Below the pieces are notes generated by a model that searched no databases, had not been told where the DNA came from, and worked only from the letters and a program-made list of their open reading frames with translations. A stretch of 24,845 nucleotides of DNA, taken from Dehalococcoidia bacterium. GTDB taxonomy: Bacteria; Chloroflexota; Dehalococcoidia; SAR202; UBA826. Below, piece by piece: positions 6,774-14,198 of this stretch; the first letter of the stretch is position 1, and the number at the start of each line of letters is the position of its first letter. The stretch spans positions 1 through 24,845 of the forward strand of contig DTSF01000255.1 in NCBI GenBank assembly GCA_012965485.1. Reading direction: 5' to 3'. The translations under genes were made by a program, and so were the position numbers.

Positions 6774-9560
6774 ATGTATCACATCGACAGATTAAACGAG
6801 AGCAATGTTCGTCTTTTGTCTATACTAAGTGGCATCGCCTTTATCTTTGTCAGCGTTAAGCTTTGGGATTATGGGCTTTATTTGATATCCCTCCCAACCT
6901 TCTTTGTCGGGATTATAGCTATTCTAATTAGCGCTAATAAATATTCAATTCCCATTAGAGAAAAGGGTAACTGCTCTCAAAGTACCGGTGTTAGTTTAGG
7001 CAGCGAATCTTCAAAAATAATGTGGTTGAGATTAACCGAGAAAACGATAGGGTGGTTCCTAGTTGTCGCTTCGGGTATTTTATCAATATTTGGCTTCATG
7101 TTATTTGACAGGTCGGCCCATGGAGCTGGCTGGACATGCTACATGTTTTCGATGTTGGCTATATTGGTCGTACCTTTCTTGTTTAGAGGGTCACGGGTAT
7201 CGACTTCTAAACCCCTCATAAATTCCAGGTTAACCATCCCTGTTCTCGCGACCTTCTTAGTTACAGGCGTAGTGATTTTGGGGTTTGTCCTACGTGTTTA
7301 TAACATAAGTGAATTGCCTGCCGGTCTTTGGTATGACGAGGCAGATAACATAGTCAGAGCCGGACAGATACATGCCGCACCGATGAATACCCCTGTGTTT
7401 GTTCCTTCGACACACCTTCCGTCAGCTTTCTTGGTTCCTGTCGCCATGTTGCAGGAATTGACAGGCGTTCTCTGGTTGAATGGTCGACTTGTATCGGCTG
7501 GGTTTTCTTTAATTCTCATATTGGCTATGTTCTATTTTGCTAAAGATATATTCGGTACTTTTTGGGGACTTGGGGGAGCTTTTTTGGTTTCCATTATGAG
7601 ATGGAGTCTGAATTGGGGTCGGATTGGTATGCACGGGATAACTGCTGCAGTGTTTTCGGCACTAACAGGATTCTTACTATGGAGATCTTTAATTAGATGG
7701 AGCCCTTTTTGGTTCTTTTGGACGGGACTGGCCCTTGGGACAGGAATGTGGTTTTATGCTCCGTTTCGGTTGTTTCCGGTAGTTATTCTGATTGGTGTAG
7801 GATTGAGAATTTGCTCTGGGTTTCCAGGTTGGAGGAAGTTAGTTGACTGTTTAATGAGTATGGCTTTTGCCTCAATTATCAGTACAGTTCCCTTAATACA
7901 GTATTCCCTCAGAAACCCAGGCATATTTTTCAAGCGCACTGAAGAGGCATTCATACTAAATCATCTTTCAGATGTGAATTCGGTTAAAGCCATATGGGAA
8001 AATATTGTCGAACACCTATTAATGTTCCACATTTCAGGAGACCCAAACCCGAGGCATAACTTACCTTTTGAGCCTATGCTGGATGATGTTACAGGCACAT
8101 TGTTTATAGCCGGACTAATTCTTATCCTGGCCCAATGGAGACGGCCCCTGTTCCTATTATTTCCTTGCTGGGTTTTTGTAATGTTGGCGCCAGGGATATT
8201 TTCAGTTCCTTGGGAGTCACCCCAATCATTGCGATCAATAGGAGTTATACCTGCGGTTCTGATTATAAGCATTGTGCCGTTGGTACATTTGTCGCGGCTT
8301 TTTAACTTAAACCATAGAGGAATCTTTCGTAAAGGAGGTCTGTTTTCTATTGTTATATTGTTTGGGGTTATAGGCTATTTCAATGTGAGCACATATTTCG
8401 GAAAACAAGCATCACATCCTGACGTGTTTGCCGATTTTTCTACCTCCGAGACCATCATGGCAAAAGAAATGGTTAAACAATCTCAGAATGGCTATACCCT
8501 GTTTTCATCTAGGCAATTTCTTTATAGTCTCACCGCTTCTGTAGTTTCTGGAAATGTTCATTATGAGCCCCTGTTTGCTCCGAGGGATTTACCTATTTCC
8601 CCTAATCGGGTTCTACATGGGGCGGCAATTTATTTAGAGCCCCGTGAGGCTGGTATTTATGACCTGCTGGCTGGGTACTACCCGTCTGCCAAATTTAGGG
8701 AAATTATGGCTCCTCATGGAGGCGATCCAATTTTGTACGAGGTCTTAATAAATAAGCAGCAGTTAACCGATAGTCTCGGAGTGGAGGTTAACTTTAAGCG
8801 AGAAGGTGCCCTTATAAAAACCGATAAATTCAATACTTTTTCATCCTCGTGGTTTAAAGATTTATCTGGGATAGATCTTCCGGCAGATTTTGTTTTCCAA
8901 AGTAATTTACATGTGCGCCAACCGGGCCTTTACCGATTCAAAGTGTCGGGCGATGGGCAGCTATTTCTGGATGATATTTCAATTCAGGAAGATGGGAAGG
9001 GTATTAAATTAGGGGTAGGGTTGCACTCAGTAACACTTGAAGGGACTGCGCATTCTGAATCAGGTTTTACTGAGTTATTATGGAGCCGGGACGGAGGTAT
9101 AATGGAAGCTATACCTTCGGCACTGCTTTTCTCAGGTGAGAGATCCCCGATGGGATTGGCTGGAGTGTTTTATCAGGAATCTGAACCTCTAATTTCACAT
9201 ATAGGACTCACCGCTGATACCTTTTACTACGACCCGCCAATCGAAGGTCCCTATGAAGCCATATGGGCGGGATTTTTGGAAATACCAATATCAGCAGCAT
9301 ACAAGTTTTCTTTAACAGGAAACGGTGCTATGAAACTGTTTGTGAATGATGTTTTGGTCACTGAAACCACTTGGGGTAGCGAATTCGCTCAATCAGAAGA
9401 AATAAGTATCCACAGTGGGAAAGCCAGGATCGAACTACAGTACCTATCATCGACGGGTTCACCTCAATTCGAAATAAATTGGCAGACGGGAGAAAATGAT
9501 GAGAATGTAATTCCTGTTAGCCTAATTAAACCCGACCCAGAATTCATGAGAGTTCCATAA
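6774..9560 (+). CDS. GT39/ArnT-like membrane glycosyltransferase with C-terminal PA14-like domains
   Basis: A 928-residue membrane protein. Residues 1-175 hold about four hydrophobic helices (two before and two after a ~25-residue polar stretch), an extension not usual for the family. Next comes a polyprenyl-phosphate-sugar-dependent (GT-C) core: a helix ending in Arg-Val-Tyr, then a loop with Gly-Leu-Trp-Tyr-Asp188-Glu189, the acidic pair expected in the first external loop of PMT/ArnT-type enzymes, followed by about ten helices to residue ~545. After a soluble linker, two PA14-like beta domains follow (about 665-785 and 795-925). Each has the Gly-x-Tyr-x-Phe/Lys-Phe-Ser...Gly-Asp/Asn-Gly strand pair and an Ala-Arg/His-x-Leu-x-Tyr/Glu edge, likely carbohydrate-binding outside the membrane. 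It follows the CoA-transferase after nine bases and precedes the exporter by five. Acceptor and sugar are unknown. Confidence 0.75.
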   Translation: MYHIDRLNESNVRLLSILSGIAFIFVSVKLWDYGLYLISLPTFFVGIIAILISANKYSIPIREKGNCSQSTGVSLGSESSKIMWLRLTEKTIGWFLVVASGILSIFGFMLFDRSAHGAGWTCYMFSMLAILVVPFLFRGSRVSTSKPLINSRLTIPVLATFLVTGVVILGFVLRVYNISELPAGLWYDEADNIVRAGQIHAAPMNTPVFVPSTHLPSAFLVPVAMLQELTGVLWLNGRLVSAGFSLILILAMFYFAKDIFGTFWGLGGAFLVSIMRWSLNWGRIGMHGITAAVFSALTGFLLWRSLIRWSPFWFFWTGLALGTGMWFYAPFRLFPVVILIGVGLRICSGFPGWRKLVDCLMSMAFASIISTVPLIQYSLRNPGIFFKRTEEAFILNHLSDVNSVKAIWENIVEHLLMFHISGDPNPRHNLPFEPMLDDVTGTLFIAGLILILAQWRRPLFLLFPCWVFVMLAPGIFSVPWESPQSLRSIGVIPAVLIISIVPLVHLSRLFNLNHRGIFRKGGLFSIVILFGVIGYFNVSTYFGKQASHPDVFADFSTSETIMAKEMVKQSQNGYTLFSSRQFLYSLTASVVSGNVHYEPLFAPRDLPISPNRVLHGAAIYLEPREAGIYDLLAGYYPSAKFREIMAPHGGDPILYEVLINKQQLTDSLGVEVNFKREGALIKTDKFNTFSSSWFKDLSGIDLPADFVFQSNLHVRQPGLYRFKVSGDGQLFLDDISIQEDGKGIKLGVGLHSVTLEGTAHSESGFTELLWSRDGGIMEAIPSALLFSGERSPMGLAGVFYQESEPLISHIGLTADTFYYDPPIEGPYEAIWAGFLEIPISAAYKFSLTGNGAMKLFVNDVLVTETTWGSEFAQSEEISIHSGKARIELQYLSSTGSPQFEINWQTGENDENVIPVSLIKPDPEFMRVP

Positions 9561-9565
9561 TATCA

Positions 9566-10306
9566 ATGGATTCTTTAGTTGTGGACATATTGCTAACGCT
9601 TTTAGCTATATTTGTGGGCAGTCTGGTTTTGGTAATAGCAGGATTTGGTATAGCTATTGGGTCGTCCCCTATCATGTTGCTTACAGTGGATCCGCAGTCC
9701 ACAGTTATCATCATTAATACAGTTTCACTATTGATATTCGTTTTAATGATTTATCAAAATAGGCGGCATATAAATTACCGAGAAATGACCGCCCCAGTTA
9801 TTTTTGGAATGATGGGGGTTCCTGTAGGAGTATACATTCTTTCCAATTCCAATCCTTCAGCCTTGAGAGTGTCGATTGCTCTTTTAATTATTTTTTTGGG
9901 GCTTGTTATGGCCCGAAATCCGACTATCGCGGCTATCAGACATAAATTTACCCTGTGGGGAGCGGCTTTTTTGGTTAGTGTGATGATTACTTCTACAGGG
10001 ATTGGAGGCCCCATCATGGCAATTGCAGCTCTGTCACGGGAATGGGATAGGGACTCAATTCGAGGCTCGCTCCCATATTATTATTTATTCATTGAGACAA
10101 CCGCGGTAATTGGTTATTTTATAACCGGTATGTTTGATTCGGAACGGCTGATACTGACTGGTGTAAGTATTTTCCCTGCCTTACTTGGCTTTTTGATTGC
10201 TTCTGTGCTTGTGAAAAAAATCAATCAGAACTACTATCGAAAGTTGATCCTAGGTATAGTTATAGGTGCTGGCACTGCTATTTTAGCCAAAGAAGTTTTC
10301 ATTTGA
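9566..10306 (+). CDS. TauE/SafE family (DUF81) sulfite/organosulfonate exporter-like permease
   Basis: A 246-residue protein with about eight hydrophobic helices in two similar halves. The N-terminal half has Gly-Phe-Gly-Ile-Ala-Ile-Gly-Ser-Ser-Pro and the second half Ser-Thr-Gly-Ile-Gly-Gly-Pro-Ile, the paired Gly-rich re-entrant motifs of TauE/SafE carriers. The family exports sulfite, sulfoacetate or other small anions, and many members are uncharacterised; nothing here names the substrate. ATG at 9566 follows the stop of the glycosyltransferase gene by five bases and has no good SD, suggesting translational coupling. thrS starts 45 bases later. Confidence 0.88.
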   Translation: MDSLVVDILLTLLAIFVGSLVLVIAGFGIAIGSSPIMLLTVDPQSTVIIINTVSLLIFVLMIYQNRRHINYREMTAPVIFGMMGVPVGVYILSNSNPSALRVSIALLIIFLGLVMARNPTIAAIRHKFTLWGAAFLVSVMITSTGIGGPIMAIAALSREWDRDSIRGSLPYYYLFIETTAVIGYFITGMFDSERLILTGVSIFPALLGFLIASVLVKKINQNYYRKLILGIVIGAGTAILAKEVFI

Positions 10307-10351
10307 TGAAACCTAACAGTGGCGCTAGATGAAATTTGATTAGGTGTATGC

Positions 10352-12088
10352 ATGAATTCTGAAGAACTGAAAAATTTGAGAAAAAGGATTAGACATTCCA
10401 CTGCCCATGTGATGGCAGATGTTGTCACGCAACTTTATCCTGAGGCAAAACTTGCCATTGGGCCTCCTACTGAGGACGGGTTCTACTATGACTTTATGCT
10501 TGACACCCCTTTTTCTGATGAAGATCTGAAAAAAATAGAAGCGGCTATGGGGAAAGTCATATCCCAGGATTTACCTTTCATTTATACCGAATATACCAGG
10601 GAGGAGATATTGGTTATGAATCAGTTAGAGCCTCTAAAATTAGAGGTGATATCCGATATTCCGAAACATGAGGTGATTAGCACCTATAGTCACGGAGAAT
10701 TTGAAGATTTATGTGCAGGGCCTCACGTGGAATCTACAGGTAAAATACCCGCGTTTAAGCTGCTGACTGTCGCCGGAGCATACTGGAGGGGTGATGAGAA
10801 TCGGCAGATGCTGCAACGGATATATGGAACAGCATTTGAAAGTCAGGATACTTTGGATGAACATTTTGAGAGGCTCGAGGAGGCTCAACGTAGAGATCAT
10901 AGGGTATTAGGAAAAGAATTAGACTTATTTTCTATCCACGAGGAAATTGGACCTGGCTTGATAATCTGGCATCCAAAAGGAGCAAGGGTAAGGAGTATTT
11001 TTGAAGATTTCTGGCGCAAAGAGCATTATAGGAGAGGCTACGATCTTATATATACGCCTAACATTGGACGGGAAAATTTGTGGCAAACCAGCGGCCATCT
11101 AGATTTCTTTCAAGAAAACATGTTCCCTCCTGCTGAAACCGATGGACAAAATTACTATTTAAAACCAATGAATTGCCCTTTCCACATCATGTATTACAAA
11201 TCCTCTTTGCGTAGTTATCGTGATTTACCAATGAAAATAGGTGAACTAGGTACGGTTTATCGCTATGAAAGGGGAGGTACACTTCATGGAATGCTTCGTG
11301 TTAGAGGATTTACCCAAGACGATGCACATATATTCTGTACCCCAGATCAGATCGAAACAGAAATAGACGATGTTTTGGATCTCACATTCGATTTAATGGA
11401 AGCCTTTGGGTTTGATGATTTCACGATGAGTTTGTCGACTAAGCCTGATAAGGCAGTGGGGTCCGATGAGCAATGGCAATTGGCAGAAAAATCTCTTATG
11501 AAGACCTTGGATTCTAAGGGGTTAGAGTATCAAATTGAAGAGGCTGGAGGAGCCTTCTATGGGCCTAAAATCGATGTAAATATTAGAGATGCAATAGGTA
11601 GATCTTGGCAGTGTACTACGGTCCAATTCGATTTTAATTTACCTGAACGGTTTGGGCTAACTTACATAGGAGAGGACGGTGGTTCCCATCAACCTTTTAT
11701 GGTGCATAGAGCGATTTTTGGCTCCCTGGAAAGATTTATGGGAATATTGATCGAACATTACGGGGGAGCTTTCCCTACCTGGCTGGCGCCAACACAAGTC
11801 CAAATCATCCCAATCGCTGATAGACATATTGAGTATGCTACCTCCCTGCACAACGAATTGTCAGAAAGCGGAATAAGGTCCGGCATAGATGCTCGAAGTG
11901 AACGAATGAATGCTAAAGTTCGTGATGCCCAAATCGCTAAAGTCCCATATATGTTTATAGTGGGGGATAGGGAGGTAGAAGCAGAAACTGTTGGTGTCCG
12001 GTTGAGATCAGGAGAGGACTTAGGCCCCCTTTCCTTAAAGGAGATAAAAAAAAGAATTTCTTCTGAAGTGGAGGATAAAATCACCTAA
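10352..12088 (+). CDS. thrS: Threonyl-tRNA synthetase lacking the TGS domain
   Basis: A 578-residue class II synthetase that charges tRNA-Thr. It begins directly in the N2 editing domain (His-Ser-Thr-Ala-His near residue 15; Cys-Ala-Gly-Pro-His later), then the catalytic core with motif 2 (Tyr-Arg-Tyr-Glu-Arg-Gly-Gly) and the zinc ligands Cys275, His326 and His452, and the C-terminal anticodon domain. The three zinc ligands are all 59 residues earlier than in E. coli (334, 385, 511), so the core is collinear and what is missing is the N-terminal ~60-residue TGS domain. The frame is closed by TGA at 10337-10339, so no upstream extension is possible. The 45-base upstream gap is too short for a T-box leader. 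It heads the thrS-infC-rpmI-rplT order; SD is weak. Confidence 0.97.
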   Translation: MNSEELKNLRKRIRHSTAHVMADVVTQLYPEAKLAIGPPTEDGFYYDFMLDTPFSDEDLKKIEAAMGKVISQDLPFIYTEYTREEILVMNQLEPLKLEVISDIPKHEVISTYSHGEFEDLCAGPHVESTGKIPAFKLLTVAGAYWRGDENRQMLQRIYGTAFESQDTLDEHFERLEEAQRRDHRVLGKELDLFSIHEEIGPGLIIWHPKGARVRSIFEDFWRKEHYRRGYDLIYTPNIGRENLWQTSGHLDFFQENMFPPAETDGQNYYLKPMNCPFHIMYYKSSLRSYRDLPMKIGELGTVYRYERGGTLHGMLRVRGFTQDDAHIFCTPDQIETEIDDVLDLTFDLMEAFGFDDFTMSLSTKPDKAVGSDEQWQLAEKSLMKTLDSKGLEYQIEEAGGAFYGPKIDVNIRDAIGRSWQCTTVQFDFNLPERFGLTYIGEDGGSHQPFMVHRAIFGSLERFMGILIEHYGGAFPTWLAPTQVQIIPIADRHIEYATSLHNELSESGIRSGIDARSERMNAKVRDAQIAKVPYMFIVGDREVEAETVGVRLRSGEDLGPLSLKEIKKRISSEVEDKIT

Positions 12089-12109
12089 CAGACCTGCTAC
12101 CTAATTTTG

Positions 12110-12138
12110 TTGATCACCTACTCTGGGTATGCTATATT
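12110..12138 (+). promoter_or_regulatory. Extended -10 promoter for infC-rpmI-rplT
   Basis: TTGATC (12110-12115), exactly 17 bases, then TATATT (12133-12138) preceded by TGC (extended -10). Transcription would start near 12145. The first in-frame ATG of infC (12129) lies inside this promoter, upstream of the predicted transcript, so it cannot serve transcripts from here. Confidence 0.65.
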
Positions 12139-12160
12139 CACTGGACTATTTATTTTGTAG

Positions 12161-12168
12161 AAGGGGAA
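12161..12168 (+). promoter_or_regulatory. Shine-Dalgarno pointing to an ATA start of infC
   Basis: AAGGGGAA ends five bases before ATA at 12174; no SD precedes the ATG at 12129 (the bases before it read CTCTGGGT). This decides the start discussed under infC. Confidence 0.6.
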
Positions 12169-12173
12169 GTAGC

Positions 12174-12740
12174 ATACCTAAAAATTATCGGGTTAACGAT
12201 CAAATAACTGCCCAGGCTGTGCTGGTTGTTGATGACAAAGGGAATCAACTGGGTGAGTTGACTACCGACAAGGCACTGGAAATGGCGACAGAGAAGGGCC
12301 TGGATCTCGTGGAGGTGGCATCATCAGCCAATCCTCCAGTTTGTCGATTGTTGAATTACGGGAAATTCAGGTACGAAGCTACTCGTAAAGAACGTGAAGC
12401 CAGAAAAGCCTCCAAAACCAAATCTAATAACACCGTGCGAGAAGTGCGGATGAAGACCCGAATTGGCGACCATGACAGGGAAGCCAAAACTAGATTAGTG
12501 AAAAGGCTGCTAACTGAGGGCTCTAAGGTGCGAGTTTCGGTTATGTTTCGGGGGCGAGAGGTACAACACCCTCAAATAGGTATGGCTTTGCTCAAAAAAG
12601 TGGCAGAAGATTTGCAGGAAGATGCACTGTTGGAAAAGGCACCTTCTTTTGAAGGCAGGTTTTTAGCTATGATTTTGGCCCCCAGTCCATCTTTAAAAAA
12701 GAATAAAAATGATAGGGAACCAGAAAGTGCCAAAACTTAA
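12174..12740 (+). CDS. infC: Translation initiation factor IF-3, probable non-canonical ATA start
   Basis: A protein of 188 residues from the ATA start (203 if read from ATG 12129). It has the full IF-3 layout: N-domain (Tyr-Arg-Val-Asn-Asp-Gln-Ile, Gly-Leu-Asp-Leu-Val-Glu-Val, Pro-Pro-Val-Cys-Arg-Leu-Leu-Asn-Tyr-Gly-Lys), basic linker helix, and C-domain (Val-Met-Phe-Arg-Gly-Arg-Glu). It prevents 30S-50S joining and checks the initiator tRNA and start codon. I prefer the ATA: it has an SD, lies downstream of the promoter, and leaves the few residues before Arg-Val-Asn usual in the family, whereas the ATG 15 codons earlier is inside the promoter and adds an unconserved hydrophobic/Cys stretch. 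infC is classically started by rare codons such as AUU so that IF-3 represses itself; ATA would fit that logic. rpmI overlaps its end. Confidence 0.93.
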   Translation: MPKNYRVNDQITAQAVLVVDDKGNQLGELTTDKALEMATEKGLDLVEVASSANPPVCRLLNYGKFRYEATRKEREARKASKTKSNNTVREVRMKTRIGDHDREAKTRLVKRLLTEGSKVRVSVMFRGREVQHPQIGMALLKKVAEDLQEDALLEKAPSFEGRFLAMILAPSPSLKKNKNDREPESAKT

Positions 12741-12927
12741 AACCCATAAAGGTGCAAAGAGGCGTTTCAAAGTGACGGGGTCAGGAAAGCTGATGAGGAT
12801 GAAAGGCCTAAGAAGTCACCTGCGCAGGAAAAAGCCAAAAAGTGTGAAAAGATTGTACTCTGGAACATTGCCTGTCAGCGAATCCGATGTACCTCGAATT
12901 AAGAAGCTGCTTCCGTACAGTAAATAA
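12727..12927 (+). CDS. rpmI: 50S ribosomal protein L35
   Basis: A 66-residue basic protein with the L35 signature Pro-Lys-Leu-Lys-Thr-His-Lys-Gly-Ala-Lys-Arg-Arg-Phe-Lys-Val-Thr-Gly-Ser-Gly-Lys at its start. The start is set at GTG 12727, so that the protein begins (M)PKLKTHKG as in the family; AGGGA at 12714-12718 is eight bases upstream. An ATG at 12709 is in frame but would add six unconserved residues. The gene overlaps the end of infC by 14 bases, which suggests translational coupling. Part of the large subunit. Confidence 0.96.
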   Translation: MPKLKTHKGAKRRFKVTGSGKLMRMKGLRSHLRRKKPKSVKRLYSGTLPVSESDVPRIKKLLPYSK

Positions 12928-12954
12928 TCGTAATTTTAGACAGGAGATTTTTAG

Positions 12955-13317
12955 GTGACTAGAGTTAGAACCGGTGTAACAAGACGTCGTAGACATAAAA
13001 AAATATTGAATATGACTAAAGGCCATCAGGGTGTTCGCCATACTCTTTATAGGCGTGCACATGAATCGATGATACATGCCCTGCAATATTCATATGACCA
13101 TAGAAAGAAGAAAAAGGGAGATATGCGGCGTTTATGGAATATCAGGATAAATGCAGCAGCTCGATTAAATGAAATCACATATAGTAAATTGATTTACGGA
13201 CTAAGATTGGCCGGTATCGATATCAATCGCAAAATGTTGGCCGAGATGGCCGTCAGTAACCCAGAATCGTTCACCGGTGTCGTAGAAAGCGCTAAAACTG
13301 CCCTTGAGGCTGCCTAG
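12955..13317 (+). CDS. rplT: 50S ribosomal protein L20
   Basis: A 120-residue basic protein with the L20 pattern: Arg-Arg-Arg-Arg-His-Lys-Lys-Ile-Leu near the N-terminus, Lys-Gly-His-Gln-Gly-Val-Arg, Asp-His-Arg-Lys-Lys-Lys-Lys, Leu-Trp-Asn-Ile-Arg-Ile-Asn-Ala-Ala and the C-terminal globular half. It binds 23S rRNA early in 50S assembly and in several bacteria represses this operon through infC-rpmI mRNA; I see no clear repressor-binding pseudoknot here. GTG start at 12955 has CAGGAG (12941-12946). It is the last gene of the unit; the convergent Sco gene ends 24 bases away with no hairpin between. Confidence 0.97.
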   Translation: MTRVRTGVTRRRRHKKILNMTKGHQGVRHTLYRRAHESMIHALQYSYDHRKKKKGDMRRLWNIRINAAARLNEITYSKLIYGLRLAGIDINRKMLAEMAVSNPESFTGVVESAKTALEAA

Positions 13318-13341
13318 GTAATTAAGTTGGTGGGACTAGCT

Positions 13342-13989
13342 TCAATGTTTTGAAATTCGGATAATATCCTCGTATAAATGACCAGGATCTATTGGGTTCG
13401 TGTGTACCACTGCTGGTCGGCCTTTGTCATTTACTATGTAAACAGGGGATGAATGTACAATGTCGTACTTTCTGTCGACTTGACTGTTGAGGGATTCAAT
13501 AGCAGATTCTTGTGGATTTAGGTAAAAATTCCTCCAAATAGTCTCTAATTCCTTTTCATTTCCATTGAGATAACGCCAGTTTGACGAAAGTCCCCACCTA
13601 TTTTTGAAGGCAATTCTGGATTCAATGGTGTCTCCATTTGGGTCGACCGAAATTATTAAAACAGGGGTGTTTCGTGTGTCTTCTGACCTTTCCAGGGACT
13701 GCTTAATGCTTGATGTTACCAATGGACAAAGGCTGGTGCAATTTGCAAATAAAAAAGTGACCAAATGCACTTGGCCTATGTAGGTCTGGTCTGTTACTTC
13801 AAAATCATTCTCATCAAGTAGGGAGAATCTTGATCCCTCATGATTCTTAAGAGCGGTTCCGTATAAATTAGAGTTATATGGGGAGTTGCACCCAAGGAGA
13901 TAAGTAAGTGAGAAAGCCACTAACAATAGTAGAGTGCGAAAATGAAGACTTTTGTTATTGCGATGGGAATATTGGTCCCTGAGCAACAA
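13342..13989 (-). CDS. SCO1/SenC/PrrC family copper chaperone lipoprotein
   Basis: A 215-residue protein with a hydrophobic N-terminus ending in the lipobox Leu-Leu-Gly-Cys34, so it is predicted to be a lipoprotein on the outer face of the membrane. The thioredoxin-like domain carries Cys84-Thr-Ser-Leu-Cys88-Pro and the distant His179 (Asp-Ile-Val-His-Ser-Ser-Pro), the three copper ligands of Sco proteins. It delivers copper to, or reduces, the CuA site of subunit II, encoded in the same cluster. It is the last gene of the oxidase cluster, five bases after the 67-residue membrane protein. The longest frame begins with TTG at 13989 without an SD, so the N-terminus is uncertain by several residues. 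Confidence 0.9.
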   Translation of the reverse strand: MLLRDQYSHRNNKSLHFRTLLLLVAFSLTYLLGCNSPYNSNLYGTALKNHEGSRFSLLDENDFEVTDQTYIGQVHLVTFLFANCTSLCPLVTSSIKQSLERSEDTRNTPVLIISVDPNGDTIESRIAFKNRWGLSSNWRYLNGNEKELETIWRNFYLNPQESAIESLNSQVDRKYDIVHSSPVYIVNDKGRPAVVHTNPIDPGHLYEDIIRISKH

Positions 13990-13994
13990 AGCTT

Positions 13995-14198
13995 TTATGG
14001 AGAAGTCTTTTTTTCGAGAAGAAAGGCTACGAAAGGGGTGAGGATTAATAGTGCTAGCCCAATGGCGATAACTCCAATAATGCCCAAACTGGTGTGGTGA
14101 TGGATTTGGTAGAAAGTGAAGCCAAGAGTTATGGAAAATACCGCTATCATGGCGAAAGAGGCTAAGGGCACCACTAGAGCTAAGGTAACTCTGTTCAT
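13995..14198 (-). CDS. Small two-helix membrane protein of the oxidase cluster (unknown)
   Basis: A 67-residue protein with two hydrophobic helices (about residues 5-31 and 36-61), separated by a short Gln-Ile-His-His-His-Thr turn, and a Lys-Lys end. Its ATG overlaps the stop of ctaG (TAATG at 14196-14200), and Sco follows after five bases, so it is very likely translated with the oxidase assembly genes. I do not recognise the family. The His-rich turn between the helices could bind copper or heme, or may be structural; that is conjecture. Start is clear from the overlap. Confidence 0.75.
   Translation of the reverse strand: MNRVTLALVVPLASFAMIAVFSITLGFTFYQIHHHTSLGIIGVIAIGLALLILTPFVAFLLEKKTSP

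Noticed and set aside
10307..10351. T-box leader before thrS
   Set aside because: Only 45 bases are available and no T-box sequence or terminator is seen.
11758..12084. A - strand frame of 108 codons inside thrS
   Set aside because: Antisense shadow of the ThrRS anticodon domain.
12089..12173. L20-type leader upstream of infC
   Set aside because: The predicted leader is only about 29 bases and no pseudoknot-like structure is visible.
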